From Pseudanabaena sp. SR411 (GTDB taxonomy: Bacteria > Cyanobacteriota > Cyanobacteriia > Pseudanabaenales > Pseudanabaenaceae), in contig NZ_NDHW01000063.1 in NCBI RefSeq assembly GCF_002251945.1, forward strand, positions 1-53,296: 53,296 nt of DNA, given 5' to 3'. The translations under genes and the position numbers were made by a program. The notes under the pieces are model-generated. The model made no database searches. It was not told the origin of the DNA and worked only from the letters and a program-made list of their open reading frames with translations. Shown one piece after another: positions 9,058 through 18,442 of this stretch (its first letter is position 1; each line of letters opens with the position of its first letter).

Positions 9058-9276
9058 TTAGATATGTTGCAAATCTAGTAATGTTTGTTCGGCTTCCTCA
9101 GGATCAACGAGCGAAATCGCCACCCCCACATGAATAATCGCGTAATCACCGATCTGGGCTTCGGGAAGGTATGCCAGATTAACTTCCTTCATAACTCCAC
9201 TAAAACTAACTTTTCCCGATCGCATCAAGTCTTCCCCTTGAATTGACAGAATTTTCCCTGGTACAGCTAAACACAT
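9058..9276 (-). CDS. hypC: Hydrogenase assembly chaperone HypC
   Basis: The 72-residue protein starts MCLAVPGK, the HypC/HybG signature in which Cys2 binds the iron precursor and the large-subunit precursor. It partners HypD in Fe(CN)2CO assembly. Length is typical. It starts 18 bases after the hypF stop on the same strand, with an AAGGAG Shine-Dalgarno-like run (reading CAAGGAGATAAAAACA before the ATG). Confidence 0.96.
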   Translation of the reverse strand: MCLAVPGKILSIQGEDLMRSGKVSFSGVMKEVNLAYLPEAQIGDYAIIHVGVAISLVDPEEAEQTLLDLQHI

Positions 9277-9294
9277 TGTTTTTATCTCCTTGAT

Positions 9295-11664
9295 TTATAC
9301 GGATAATTCTCGTAATGCTGCCATAATCTGTCCTACAGCAAGCCCACCATCGTTCGGAGGAATTTGATGATGAATATAGGTTTGGAATCCTAATTGCTGT
9401 AATTTAGTCATCGCTCTTTCCGTTAAATATCGATTTTGAAAGCAGCCACCTGTTAAGACGATTTTTTCTATACCCACATGGTTTACGACAAGGGCGATTG
9501 CTTCTACTAAGGAATTATGAAACTTAGTAGCAATAGTAGCGATCGCTGTCTGGTTTTTCATATCTTCTAAGATAAATTTAATTAGGCTTGACCAGTCAAT
9601 TTCAAGGTCATTCTTAACCATTGGATAAAAATCATCGGTAGTCTCGTCACACATTTGTTCTAAGGAGATCGCCGCTTGACCTTCAAAACTAGTAACTTGA
9701 CAGATTCCTAAAAGTGAAGCAACGGCATCAAATAATCTACCCATACTTGAAGTTTGTGAGACATGACTCTGTTTCGCTAATAAAGTTTTTAAGATTGCTA
9801 ATTCGGAACTTGTGAAGGATTTTAAAATGCATAAATCTAAAGCCCAGAGGCGATCGCCAAATATTTCCCAGAGTATGCCTAAAGCTACACGACGCGGTTC
9901 TTTAGTCGCTTTGTCTCCACCTAGCAAAGGGAATTCGCGTAAATGAGCAACTCTCTCAAATCCTGAATCGGTAATCTTGAGAAACTCGCCGCCCCAGATC
10001 TTACCATCGGTTCCATAGCCTGTGCCATCCCAAGCAATTCCCAACACAGGTGGAGAAATCTGATTGTCTACGAGGCAAGCGAGAACATGGGCATAATGAT
10101 GCTGTACGGTGATTAAAGGAACTTGCAAAGATTGAGATAATTTTCTGGCAAATTGGCTAGATAGATAATCTGGATGAGCATCACAGGCGATCGCCTCAGG
10201 TTGAAATTCATAGGTATCGCTTAATCGATGAATAATGCGCTGAAAATGTTCAAAAGACTTTGCCATCTCCAAATCACCAATATGTTGACTGAGAATAATC
10301 GAGTTATTGATGGATAGGGCGATCACATTTTTTAAATGTCCGCCTAAAGCCAAAATCCTCCGATCTGCTACAAGCAAAGATTTGATCCCCCTGCCTTTGG
10401 CATCCCCCTTAAAAAGGGGGACTTGAATTAATTCTCCCCCCTTTTTAAGGGGGGCTGGGGGGGATCTAAACTCTAAACTGTAGTTAGGAATTGGAGCAGG
10501 TGCATATCCTCTCGCTCGCCGCAAAATCACAGGGCGCTCAGCGATCACCCTTACCACCGAATCATCCACAGGCTGAGCAATATCCCGATTATGGACTAAA
10601 AACAAATCTGCAATATTTACTAAACTGGCGATCGCTTCTTGATTATCAATACAGAGCGGCTCATCGGAGAGATTGCCACTGGTTGCCACGATGGGAAATT
10701 GCAATTCTGCCATTAACAAATGATGAAGTGGCGTATAGGGCAGCATGACACCGATATAGGCATTATCTGAGACAAGGGGCTTAAGCTCTTTGTTCAACTT
10801 CTGTAAGAGAACAATTGGAGCTTCTGGCGATGTTAGTAACTGTGCTTCCAACTCTGATACTTGGCAATCTTGGCGAATACTCTCCAAATTTGGATACATT
10901 AAGGCAAAAGGTTTATGAGGACGATGTTTGCGCTCTCGGAGTTTTGCGATCGCCTCCTCATTATCCGCATCCACCACTAGATGAAATCCCCCTAAGCCCT
11001 TGATGGCTAAAACTTTACCCCTTCTAATCGCTTGGGTACTGTCCAATAAAGCTTGATTGGCTATGGAGAATAAGCTACCGTCACGATCCCATAATTCCAC
11101 ATGGGGACCACACTTCGGACAAGCATTGGGCTGAGCATGAAAGCGTCGGTCTAGAGGATGATCATATTCAGCTTGGCAAGCGGCACACATTTGAAATTTG
11201 TGCATGGTCGTATTGTGGCGATCATAAGGCACTGTCTTGATAATGCTGTAGCGAGTTCCGCAGTTAGTGCAGTTTGTAAATGGATAACGATATCGCCGAT
11301 TTTTCGCGTTAAATATATCTCGTAAACAATCATCACAGGTTGCCATATCGGGCAAGATTACCGCCGTTTTGATGGATGAATTATCCGTTGATTCGTGAAT
11401 CTCAAAAGTTTGATAATTAGCAGGTTCACAGCATTCACTGATGATATTATGAATTTGCGATCGCGCAGGTTTTTCGGCTTGCAAACGTTCTAAAAATAAA
11501 TCTAGCTGTTGTTGATTGCCTTCAACTGCGATCACCACACCTTGAGCATTATTATTTACCCAACCTGTAAGCTTTAATTCTGTTGCAAGGCGATAGACAA
11601 AAGGACGAAATCCAATCCCTTGAACTGCTCCCTGAATTTTTAAACAGAGACATTGCTGAGACAT
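9295..11664 (-). CDS. hypF: Carbamoyltransferase HypF with an in-frame repeat insertion
   Basis: HypF (789 residues) makes thiocarboxamide on HypE from carbamoyl phosphate, the source of the hydrogenase cyanide ligands. In order: acylphosphatase domain (1-90, [10 protein letters not shown]), two zinc-finger motifs (about 108-185, CDDC, CTNC, CAAC, CPKC), a YrdC-like domain (about 200-385) and a Kae1-like domain (about 430-789). The first 25 bases overlap the end of hypB. Between the YrdC- and Kae1-like domains, residues about 400-427 are encoded by a copy of the palindromic GGGGG repeat that is also found between hypC and hypD. The insertion keeps the frame and lies in a linker, so activity is probably retained. 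All catalytic motifs look intact. Confidence 0.95.
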   Translation of the reverse strand: MSQQCLCLKIQGAVQGIGFRPFVYRLATELKLTGWVNNNAQGVVIAVEGNQQQLDLFLERLQAEKPARSQIHNIISECCEPANYQTFEIHESTDNSSIKTAVILPDMATCDDCLRDIFNAKNRRYRYPFTNCTNCGTRYSIIKTVPYDRHNTTMHKFQMCAACQAEYDHPLDRRFHAQPNACPKCGPHVELWDRDGSLFSIANQALLDSTQAIRRGKVLAIKGLGGFHLVVDADNEEAIAKLRERKHRPHKPFALMYPNLESIRQDCQVSELEAQLLTSPEAPIVLLQKLNKELKPLVSDNAYIGVMLPYTPLHHLLMAELQFPIVATSGNLSDEPLCIDNQEAIASLVNIADLFLVHNRDIAQPVDDSVVRVIAERPVILRRARGYAPAPIPNYSLEFRSPPAPLKKGGELIQVPLFKGDAKGRGIKSLLVADRRILALGGHLKNVIALSINNSIILSQHIGDLEMAKSFEHFQRIIHRLSDTYEFQPEAIACDAHPDYLSSQFARKLSQSLQVPLITVQHHYAHVLACLVDNQISPPVLGIAWDGTGYGTDGKIWGGEFLKITDSGFERVAHLREFPLLGGDKATKEPRRVALGILWEIFGDRLWALDLCILKSFTSSELAILKTLLAKQSHVSQTSSMGRLFDAVASLLGICQVTSFEGQAAISLEQMCDETTDDFYPMVKNDLEIDWSSLIKFILEDMKNQTAIATIATKFHNSLVEAIALVVNHVGIEKIVLTGGCFQNRYLTERAMTKLQQLGFQTYIHHQIPPNDGGLAVGQIMAALRELSV
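10384..10465. repeat. Palindromic repeat inserted inside hypF
   Basis: GATCCCCC at the left end and GGGGGGATC at the right end bound an 82-base palindromic unit with CCCCCTTAAAAAGGGGG arms and an AATTAATT-type centre. It is the same family as 8982-9055. It is translated in hypF as about 28 residues containing PLKKGGE and PLFKGD, which are typical of this repeat when it is read through. Confidence 0.85.
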
Positions 11665-12443
11665 AACTTTGTTTGGAGAAGTTCACACCAATCTTCCATA
11701 CCTACACCTGTTTTTGCCGAAACTTCTAGGATTTTGGCTTGGGGCGCAATTTGATGGATGTTATGTAAAGCTAATTCACGATTAAACTCTACGGCTTCAG
11801 CGAGATCAATTTTGCTGATTAAAACAATATCCGCAGTCTTGAACATGACAGGATATTTTAGAGGCTTGTCTTCGCCTTCCGTCACAGAAAAGAGAATAAC
11901 ACGCAAATTTTCGCCAAGGTCATAAGCCGCAGGACAAACTAGATTGCCAACATTCTCGATCGCTAATAATTTCACGCTATCAAGGTGCATTTGTTGCAAG
12001 GCTTGAGCAATCATATCTGCTTCCAGATGACATACTGAACCTGTGGTAATTTGAACTACCTCTGCTCCCGATCTCCTTAATCTTTGAGCATCATTATCGG
12101 TTGCCAAATCTCCCACAATTACGGCTGAAGATAAGCGATCGCGGAGTTCCGTCATCGTGCGTTCTAGTAAAGCAGTTTTGCCTGCTCCTGGGGAAGAAAG
12201 CACATTGAGGACACTTAGCCCCTTTGCCATAAAGTACCCACGATTGCGCTCCGCGAGGCGATCATTCTGCGAAAGAATGGATTGAGTAATTGAAATTGTA
12301 CGATGAGCGCTCTCTAAAGCAATATGCTCGTGATGATGCTCGTGGGAATGGGGATGCTCATGCTCGTGAGAATGATCGTGATCATGGGAATGAATCTCGA
12401 CCATTCCTTCAGGAATATCACTACAACCGCAGTCTTGACACAT
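11640..12443 (-). CDS. hypB: Nickel-delivery GTPase HypB
   Basis: This 267-residue GTPase inserts nickel into [NiFe]-hydrogenase together with HypA. The N-terminus has the MCQDCGC metal motif and a histidine-rich stretch at residues 18-40 (16 His) that can store nickel. The G domain follows with the P-loop SSPGAGKT at 83-90, ENVGNLVCP in the middle and SKIDL for base recognition. It overlaps hypF by 25 bases and lies one base downstream of the hypA stop, so translation is probably coupled. Confidence 0.96.
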   Translation of the reverse strand: MCQDCGCSDIPEGMVEIHSHDHDHSHEHEHPHSHEHHHEHIALESAHRTISITQSILSQNDRLAERNRGYFMAKGLSVLNVLSSPGAGKTALLERTMTELRDRLSSAVIVGDLATDNDAQRLRRSGAEVVQITTGSVCHLEADMIAQALQQMHLDSVKLLAIENVGNLVCPAAYDLGENLRVILFSVTEGEDKPLKYPVMFKTADIVLISKIDLAEAVEFNRELALHNIHQIAPQAKILEVSAKTGVGMEDWCELLQTKLCLSNVSV

Positions 12444-12444
12444 A

Positions 12445-12786
12445 TTAGGAAACCTCCAAAGAGACTAATTGCAATTCCCGACCTTGGCGAATCTCATGGG
12501 TAAGGCGATCGCAGCGAGGGCAGATATAAACCCAGTCATGGGGAGTAAATTCTGCATGGCATTGAGGGCAGTAGCAGACTGCCTTTATCCATTCTATCTC
12601 CAATTTAGCATCTGAGGCGATCGTTCCTTCTGTGCAGGAATCAAACGCAAATTGCAAAGCTTCAGGTACAACGCCTGAAATCGCCCCCACCCGCAAACTG
12701 AGTCGATGGATCTGATTTGCCCCTTGAGATTGTGCCTTGTCAAAAGCAATGTCTAGCATTGATTGGATGATACTAACTTCGTGCAT
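12445..12786 (-). CDS. hypA: Hydrogenase nickel metallochaperone HypA
   Basis: The 113-residue protein starts MHEVSI, where His2 is the nickel ligand. Cys73/Cys76 (CPQC is preceded by CY) and Cys89/Cys92 (CPRC) form the structural zinc site. It hands nickel to HypB and the hydrogenase large subunit. Length is standard. Its start lies inside the end of the upstream protease gene (34-base overlap), consistent with one mRNA. Confidence 0.96.
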   Translation of the reverse strand: MHEVSIIQSMLDIAFDKAQSQGANQIHRLSLRVGAISGVVPEALQFAFDSCTEGTIASDAKLEIEWIKAVCYCPQCHAEFTPHDWVYICPRCDRLTHEIRQGRELQLVSLEVS

Positions 12787-13298
12787 AGGTTTCGGAGGAA
12801 ATCGACAGCTTGTTCAATGCTTTTTCGAGTCACCGCAGATAATTGTTCACCAAATTCCCAATTCACCGCAGGCAATAATAGAGAATAGGCGACAGGAGTT
12901 TCACCATATACTTGCTGTGCTAATAAAAGTAGCGATCGCGGATCGCAGAGATGTCCACCTCCTGCCAAAGTTGACTGAGCCGCGCCAAAGTTTTGGGAAA
13001 CCGCAATCCGTTGAACTTGGACTATTGGTTGGGGTTTCTTGCGCTTAGTTGCCACATGATCACCATTCACACAGGCATCAATAAAGATCGCCAACTCCGA
13101 CTGAGCGATCGGTTCCGCAAGTTCGGGAGTCAGTTGATGCACAGTTAGCGATCGCACATAGGGCAGTTCCCAGCTAGCCACAATATCTGACACTTGACAT
13201 CCTGCCCCGTCATCACTTCTAAGGGAATTGCCATAGCCAATCACCAAAATCGATCCAAAATTAGAAGTAGCCAATTTTTTAATCTTTGTAATATGCAA
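12753..13298 (-). CDS. hoxW: Hydrogenase maturation protease, HoxW type
   Basis: This 181-residue M52 endopeptidase clips the C-terminus of the hydrogenase large subunit after nickel insertion. The family motif GYGNSLRSDDGAG sits at 21-33. Metal-ligand candidates include the acidic residues of that motif, Asp74 in IFIDACVNG and His116 in GGGHLCD. The HQLTPELAE segment resembles HoxW of the bidirectional hydrogenase more than HupW. The nearby hoxEFU genes support that assignment, but HupW cannot be fully excluded from sequence alone. It is the first gene of the minus-strand hyp operon. Confidence 0.88.
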   Translation of the reverse strand: MHITKIKKLATSNFGSILVIGYGNSLRSDDGAGCQVSDIVASWELPYVRSLTVHQLTPELAEPIAQSELAIFIDACVNGDHVATKRKKPQPIVQVQRIAVSQNFGAAQSTLAGGGHLCDPRSLLLLAQQVYGETPVAYSLLLPAVNWEFGEQLSAVTRKSIEQAVDFLRNLCTKLVSSNQC

Positions 13299-13408
13299 AC
13301 ATGAATATATTTATCTTCTCTCTACTAACTACAACTAGTCGGTTTCTTTCAGTAAAGTTAATAATCAAATATCAAAGTTAACAAATAAGTACTTGTGCAA
13401 AATAAATT

Positions 13409-13459
13409 CCCAAACCCGTAAAGTTGCGACCTACAGGGGCGCAACTTTACGGGTTTGGG
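13409..13459. terminator. Strong hairpin between pfkA and hoxW
   Basis: A perfect 20-bp stem (13409-13428 with 13440-13459) with an 11-base loop is followed on the right by GTTTG. It lies downstream of pfkA (minus strand, stop at 13491) and upstream of hoxW, so it probably isolates the hyp operon from pfkA transcription. Confidence 0.7.
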
Positions 13460-13490
13460 TTTGTAATTAGTTATGCCCCTCTACTCACTA

Positions 13491-14678
13491 CTAATCATCA
13501 CTACTAGTCTCTCCCACATAAATACCAATATCCCGTGCTGTTCTCACTAAGAAACCTTGAGGATCAACCCGTGAGGGAGCCTTCTTCTCTCTGCGAGCTT
13601 TTTTAATTTGCTCGATCACCCGACTGATGGGAACACTGTTAACTCTGCCATTTTCCCAAATCACCATCTGGTTATAGTTTCCATTCGCGATTAAATCTAC
13701 GGCTTCCCGCCCGAAGGCAGTTGCTAAAAGGCGATCGCTAGAAGTTGGTGTGCCGCCTCTCTGCACATGTCCCAACACCGTAACGCGAGTATCAAAAGGA
13801 TGGATATTAGTTTCTGGTGAGTCGATACTGCAAAGCCTATTACTACATTCTTGAATTTGACGAGCGACATAATCACCGATGTAATGCTCCTTCTGCCCAA
13901 GCTGATTTTTCACGCCTTCAGCAACTACTACTAGGGCAAACCTTCTACCATTCTGCTGCAATTGAGCGATATGACCACAGACTCCCATGATTACATCATC
14001 ATTCAAAATCGGAGTTAGTTCGGGTATTAAGATTGCATCTGCACCACCAGCAATCCCCGCTTCCATAGCCAGATATCCAGAATCTCGACCCATCACTTGG
14101 ACGATCATTACGCGATCGTGACTTGCGGCGGTAAAGGTGAGATCGTAGAGAGCTTGAGTAACTCGATTAACAGCCGTGTCAAAACCTACGGATGCTTCGG
14201 TAAAAGGAATATCGTTGTCGATAGTTTTAGGAATAGCCACCCAATTCCACGGTGATCCTTGCTCGGCAGCTTTTTGCGCTAATCCATCTAAAATCTCAAT
14301 ACTTCCATCTCCACCCATGACAATTAAGGCAGTCAAACCTAATTTCTCGTAGCCCTTAATAATATCGTCGGCATGTCGCTCTGGATCGCCTTTACTAATC
14401 GAACCCAACACGCTACCACTAAGAAAGTAGAGAATGTCCAATCCCTGTACCAAGCCGGGGATATCATAACCATGCTCTTTGATGCGTAACTCTTCAGGTT
14501 GGCGATTGCCGATTAAAAGCTCGATAAATCCATCAGTTCCATAGGGAATACCATAGACTTCCCAGCCATATTTATACGTTGCCACTTTCACCACGGCACG
14601 AATAACAGCGTTAAGTCCAGGACAATCTCCCCCACTAGTCAAAATACCAATGCGTTTGGGCTTGTGGTTACTTACCAT
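13491..14678 (-). CDS. pfkA: 6-phosphofructokinase
   Basis: This 395-residue enzyme phosphorylates fructose-6-phosphate in glycolysis. Seen are GILTSGGDCPGLNAVIR at 11-27, GGDGS at 122-126, PKTIDND at 150-156 and MGRDSGYLA near 195. Gly in GGDGS points to ATP as phosphate donor. Lys in PKTIDND, in place of the Gly of classical PfkA, places it with the mixed 'long' PFK clade that also contains PPi-dependent enzymes. ATP is favoured, but donor specificity is not certain from sequence. The allosteric effector site of E. coli PfkA is not obviously conserved. It is monocistronic. Confidence 0.93.
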   Translation of the reverse strand: MVSNHKPKRIGILTSGGDCPGLNAVIRAVVKVATYKYGWEVYGIPYGTDGFIELLIGNRQPEELRIKEHGYDIPGLVQGLDILYFLSGSVLGSISKGDPERHADDIIKGYEKLGLTALIVMGGDGSIEILDGLAQKAAEQGSPWNWVAIPKTIDNDIPFTEASVGFDTAVNRVTQALYDLTFTAASHDRVMIVQVMGRDSGYLAMEAGIAGGADAILIPELTPILNDDVIMGVCGHIAQLQQNGRRFALVVVAEGVKNQLGQKEHYIGDYVARQIQECSNRLCSIDSPETNIHPFDTRVTVLGHVQRGGTPTSSDRLLATAFGREAVDLIANGNYNQMVIWENGRVNSVPISRVIEQIKKARREKKAPSRVDPQGFLVRTARDIGIYVGETSSDD

Positions 14679-15057
14679 TTAATTTTCCCACCTACGGATA
14701 ATCTCATCGATTCAGCTTTAACGAATGAGAAATTGCTTATATCTAATATTCTCGCGTTTAGCGTGCCAAATTCTCTACTTCGACAAAACTTAAGAAAATC
14801 TCTCAAATCTTGCAACACAAGTTCACAACTAGAGTCCTCGGTATGGACTTATAGCAATTTCCGATCAAATGAACCACAAGAAAAATCTTGAAAGCATTGC
14901 TTTGCAACACTTTCAAGATTTTTCTTGGTTTGGGCTTGAGCGCAAAGCGCTGTAAGTATTTAAGTTTTATGTTTTTCGCGCTAATTTTTATTAGAAATTA
15001 GAAAATGGAATATACATAGTGCGAAATACCTATACTTTAACAACTAAGGTATTGTTT
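14679..15057. other. Divergent intergenic region pfkA/hoxE with a hairpin
   Basis: This gap of 379 bases holds a hairpin (arms 14877-14894 and 14910-14927, with inner GCATTGCTTTGCAACAC). A TATACT hexamer at 15031-15036 is a possible -10 box for hox transcription; no convincing -35 box is seen. No open frame with coding character was found here. Confidence 0.5.
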
Positions 15058-15582
15058 ATGCAGTCGCTACCACTTCAAGAACTTAAACAAGTAATCAAGA
15101 TAGAAGATAGTTCGCTTGATTCTCAATACCATGTCTTAGACTTGACAATTCGCCAAAATCGCCATCGCCAAGATGCTTTGATCGAAGTATTGCACAAGGC
15201 TCAAGAGCAGTTTGGTTATCTCGAAAAAGATGTACTGACTTACATTGCGAGAGAACTAAAACTGCCCCTTAGTCGAGTCTATGGTGTTGCTACTTTCTAT
15301 CATCTGTTTTCTGTCCAACCTAAGTGTAAACATACCTGCTCAATCTGCTTGGGAACGGCTTGCTATACCAAAGGTGGCAAGGCGTTATTAGATATCCTCA
15401 TGAAAGAATTGAAGCTTGAGGCTGGAAAGCGATCGCCTAACGGCAAAGTGTTCCTGCGAGTCGAGCGCTGTATTGGTAACTGCGGTGTTGCACCTGCGGC
15501 TATCTATGACGGACATGTATCCCGACAACAAAGCCCTGCACAGGTTTTAGCAACGGTCAAAGGCTGGATGGAGGAACCGTAA
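15058..15582 (+). CDS. hoxE: Bidirectional hydrogenase diaphorase subunit HoxE
   Basis: HoxE (174 residues) is the NuoE-like [2Fe-2S] subunit of the NAD(P)-linked bidirectional hydrogenase and a likely entry point for ferredoxin electrons. The cluster ligands are Cys97, Cys102 (CLGTAC), Cys138 and Cys142 (RCIGNCG). I chose the ATG at 15058, which gives normal family length and has AAGG about 9 bases upstream. The GTG at 15019 would add 13 residues unlike the family and lies upstream of the candidate -10 box. hoxF follows after two bases. Confidence 0.94.
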   Translation: MQSLPLQELKQVIKIEDSSLDSQYHVLDLTIRQNRHRQDALIEVLHKAQEQFGYLEKDVLTYIARELKLPLSRVYGVATFYHLFSVQPKCKHTCSICLGTACYTKGGKALLDILMKELKLEAGKRSPNGKVFLRVERCIGNCGVAPAAIYDGHVSRQQSPAQVLATVKGWMEEP

Positions 15583-15584
15583 CC

Positions 15585-17213
15585 ATGGATATTGAAAGAT
15601 TACTGGAAATTGCCAAAGAAGAGCGCGATCGCCAAAAGAGTATTCGCATTCGCTGTTGTACTTCGGGCGGATGTCAAGCTTCGGGTTCTCTAGAGGTACG
15701 CGATCGCCTTGATGCTGCTATCCATGCCGAAGGACTAGCGGACACTGCGGAAGTAGTCAGTGTTGGTTGTATGGGGTTTTGTGGTCGTGGTCCATTAGTT
15801 GCCATCGATCCATCTAGCGTCCTCTATGAAAGGGTTGAACCAGAACAAGCTGCTTCCATTATTAACGGACTGAAAGGCGGTAATGTGACTGCAACCGTCG
15901 GCGATCTCGAACATCCTTTCTTTACTAATCAATTGCGGATTGTACTAGAACATATCGGTAAAATTGATCCCACTCGGATTGAGTCCTATATCGCTGTCGG
16001 TGGATATCGCCAACTTTATCGAACTGTGCATGAGATGAGTCCGCAACAGGTAATTGATGAAGTTACTCGCAGTGGCTTACGAGGTCGTGGTGGTGCAGGC
16101 TATCCCACAGGATTGAAATGGGCGACGGTTGCCAAAATGCAGGATCGGCGGCGCAGCCAACCCCAAAATCAACCGCAGCAAAAGTATGTGATCTGCAACG
16201 CTGATGAGGGAGACCCTGGGGCATTTATGGATCGCAGTATTTTAGAGAGCGATCCGCATCGTGTGCTTGAAGGGATGGCGATCGCAGCTTATGCTGTTGG
16301 GGCAACTCATGGCTATGTCTATGTGCGTGCTGAGTATCCCCCTGCGATCGAGCATATCCGCCTCGCCATCCAACAAGCCAAACAGCAGGGCATTCTCGGT
16401 AGTCAAATTTTTGAATCCACCTTTGACTTTAAGATCGATGTGCGTGTTGGTGCAGGAGCCTACGTTTGCGGTGAAGAGACAGCGCTAATTGCCTCCATTG
16501 AGGGTGGTCGGGGTATTCCTCACCCTCGCCCTCCCTATCCTGCCGAGTCGGGACTTTGGGGCGCACCGACCCTGATCAACAATGTGGAAACCTTTGCCAA
16601 CATCGTCCCGATCATTCGCAATCGTGGCGCATGGTATGCCAGTATCGGCACAGAAAAGAGCAAAGGTACAAAGGTATTCTCTCTCGCTGGCAATATCGCC
16701 AATACAGGACTAGTGGAAGTGCCAATGGGCATTCCCTTACGCCAAATTGTTGAAGATATGGGCGGTGGGACATCAAGCGGCGGCAAAGTCAAAGCGGTGC
16801 AAACAGGCGGCCCTTCGGGAGGATGTATTCCTGCCTCAGCCTTTGATACACCCGTCGATTATGAAGCCATGCAAGCCCTTGGCTCAATCATCGGGTCGGG
16901 TGGCATGGTGGTGATGGATGAAAACACAAACATGGTCGATATGGCGCGTTTTTTCATTCAGTTCTGTATGGATGAATCCTGCGGTAAATGTGTTCCCTGT
17001 CGGGCTGGTACGGTGCAACTGCATCAGTTATTGAGTAAGTTTGTCGATCGCCAAGCGACAGAAGAAGATCTTGCTAGCCTCGAAGAACTCTGTGGCATGG
17101 TCAAGTCGATGAGTCTTTGCGGGTTAGGACAATCGGCTCCCAATCCGATTGTGAGTACGTTAAGACATTTTCGTGATGATTATTTGAAGTTAATTAAAGA
17201 GGTAAAACCATGA
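15585..17213 (+). CDS. hoxF: Bidirectional hydrogenase diaphorase subunit HoxF
   Basis: HoxF (542 residues) is the NuoF-like subunit that binds FMN and NAD(P)H. An N-terminal thioredoxin-like [2Fe-2S] region (about 20-110, with CCTSGGCQASG and GCMGFCGRGP) precedes the main domain. That carries GRGGAGYPTG at 167-176, ICNADEGDPGAF at 203-214, GAGAYVCGEETAL at 289-301 and the [4Fe-4S] ligands Cys466, Cys469, Cys472 and Cys512. All are intact. Its stop codon overlaps the start of the psb28-like gene by 4 bases (ATGA), so the two are translationally coupled. Confidence 0.96.
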   Translation: MDIERLLEIAKEERDRQKSIRIRCCTSGGCQASGSLEVRDRLDAAIHAEGLADTAEVVSVGCMGFCGRGPLVAIDPSSVLYERVEPEQAASIINGLKGGNVTATVGDLEHPFFTNQLRIVLEHIGKIDPTRIESYIAVGGYRQLYRTVHEMSPQQVIDEVTRSGLRGRGGAGYPTGLKWATVAKMQDRRRSQPQNQPQQKYVICNADEGDPGAFMDRSILESDPHRVLEGMAIAAYAVGATHGYVYVRAEYPPAIEHIRLAIQQAKQQGILGSQIFESTFDFKIDVRVGAGAYVCGEETALIASIEGGRGIPHPRPPYPAESGLWGAPTLINNVETFANIVPIIRNRGAWYASIGTEKSKGTKVFSLAGNIANTGLVEVPMGIPLRQIVEDMGGGTSSGGKVKAVQTGGPSGGCIPASAFDTPVDYEAMQALGSIIGSGGMVVMDENTNMVDMARFFIQFCMDESCGKCVPCRAGTVQLHQLLSKFVDRQATEEDLASLEELCGMVKSMSLCGLGQSAPNPIVSTLRHFRDDYLKLIKEVKP

Positions 17214-17590
17214 ACTCCATAACCCCATCAATTGAATTTTTTGCTGGTATTCCCGAAGAGTTGAGTGATGTGCGGTTAAGGCGCGATCGCTCGACGGGTG
17301 AAAATTCGGTGAAGATGACTTTTGTGAATATCAAAGCGGTACAAGGCGCGAACAGTTTTGCCAAGGCTTCCTTTAATGATATTCGCCTCGTCGATAGCGA
17401 AGGCACAATTTCCATTGAGCCGAAAAGTTCCAAACTGTTTTGGAAAGATAAAGGTGATGATGAAGAATTAGCCAAAATCGAGATTGTCTTTGATGTTAGC
17501 TCTACGGAACATTGGGATCGATTTATGCGATTTATGGAGCGCTATTCAGAAGCCAATGGCTGGGAATTTACGAGTAATCCTGATGCTTAA
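17210..17590 (+). CDS. psb28: Psb28-family photosystem II assembly factor inside the hox operon
   Basis: This 126-residue protein has family features: an N-terminal IEFFAGIPEE element, the DVRLRRDRSTG turn, and the C-terminal HWDRFMRFMERYSEANG helix close to the conserved Psb28 ending. Psb28 proteins bind the CP47 side of photosystem II assembly intermediates in the thylakoid membrane. The middle (residues 40-85) diverges from what I recall of standard Psb28, so this may be a Psb28-2-like paralogue. It overlaps hoxF by 4 bases and lies 20 bases before hoxU, so it is part of the hydrogenase transcript. No membrane segment is present. Confidence 0.85.
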   Translation: MNSITPSIEFFAGIPEELSDVRLRRDRSTGENSVKMTFVNIKAVQGANSFAKASFNDIRLVDSEGTISIEPKSSKLFWKDKGDDEELAKIEIVFDVSSTEHWDRFMRFMERYSEANGWEFTSNPDA

Positions 17591-17610
17591 TGTCATGATG
17601 GTAAACAAAA

Positions 17611-18327
17611 ATGTCAGTCGTCACCCTCAAAATTAATGATATCGAAGTTGCTGCTGAGCAGGGTAAAAGCATTCTCGCCACGGCAAAAGAAGCAGGAATT
17701 ACCATCCCCACCCTCTGCCACTTAGAAGGTGTTGACGATGTCGGAGCTTGTCGCCTCTGTATGGTAGAAGTCAAGGGTAGCAATAAATTACTCGCCGCCT
17801 GTGTCACCCAAGTTGCTGAAGGAATGGAAGTACATACCCATACCGATCAGTTAAATAACTATCGTAAAATGGTTGTGGAAATGCTCTTTGCGGAAGGCAA
17901 TCACGTTTGTGCGGTCTGTGTAGCCAATGGCAACTGCGAACTGCAAAATATGGCGATCGCTACTGGTATGGAACATTCGCGCTTTCCCTATCAGTTTCCG
18001 CAACGAGATGTGGACTTGTCCCATGATTTATTTGGCATTGATCGCAATCGTTGCATTTTCTGTACGCGCTGTGTGCGAGTCTGCGATGAAATCGAAGGGG
18101 CGCATGTGTGGGATGTGGCAAATCGCGGCGCACAATCACGCTTGATTACGGGACTCGATCAGCCTTGGGGTGAAGTAGAAGCCTGTACCTCCTGCGGTAA
18201 ATGCGTTGATGCTTGTCCGACGGGAGCCATTTTTGATAAAGGTTCGGCAGTTGGTGAAATGGAGCGCGATCGCACCAAACTCGAATTTATCGTCAAAGCA
18301 AGGGAGCAGAAACAATGGACAAGATAG
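17611..18327 (+). CDS. hoxU: Bidirectional hydrogenase diaphorase subunit HoxU
   Basis: HoxU (238 residues) is the NuoG-like wire subunit. Ligands visible in order are the plant-type [2Fe-2S] (Cys36, Cys47, Cys50, Cys64), the His-Cys [4Fe-4S] (His98, Cys100 or Cys103, Cys109) and two ferredoxin-type [4Fe-4S] motifs (Cys148/151/154/158 and Cys192/195/198/202). The set is complete for electron transfer between HoxF/E and the HoxYH hydrogenase. hoxY and hoxH do not follow; a convergent ABC exporter gene comes next. The catalytic genes must be elsewhere or absent. Confidence 0.95.
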   Translation: MSVVTLKINDIEVAAEQGKSILATAKEAGITIPTLCHLEGVDDVGACRLCMVEVKGSNKLLAACVTQVAEGMEVHTHTDQLNNYRKMVVEMLFAEGNHVCAVCVANGNCELQNMAIATGMEHSRFPYQFPQRDVDLSHDLFGIDRNRCIFCTRCVRVCDEIEGAHVWDVANRGAQSRLITGLDQPWGEVEACTSCGKCVDACPTGAIFDKGSAVGEMERDRTKLEFIVKAREQKQWTR

Positions 18328-18442
18328 ATAAACTGTCTTAGCGGATTAGAGAATAATCTTAGGGTAATCAAAAAAAGATTGATCCCACAATTAGTCGGAA
18401 TTAACTGGAATAGCGAATTTAAAATGCTGTTTTAATTTTGCC

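Noticed and set aside
15019-15057. GTG start for hoxE giving 13 extra residues
   Set aside because: The extension does not resemble HoxE and would overlap the candidate -10 box; the ATG at 15058 gives normal length.
14679-15057. LexA-type operator upstream of hoxE
   Set aside because: LexA is reported to act at some cyanobacterial hox promoters, but I could not find a convincing palindromic box here.
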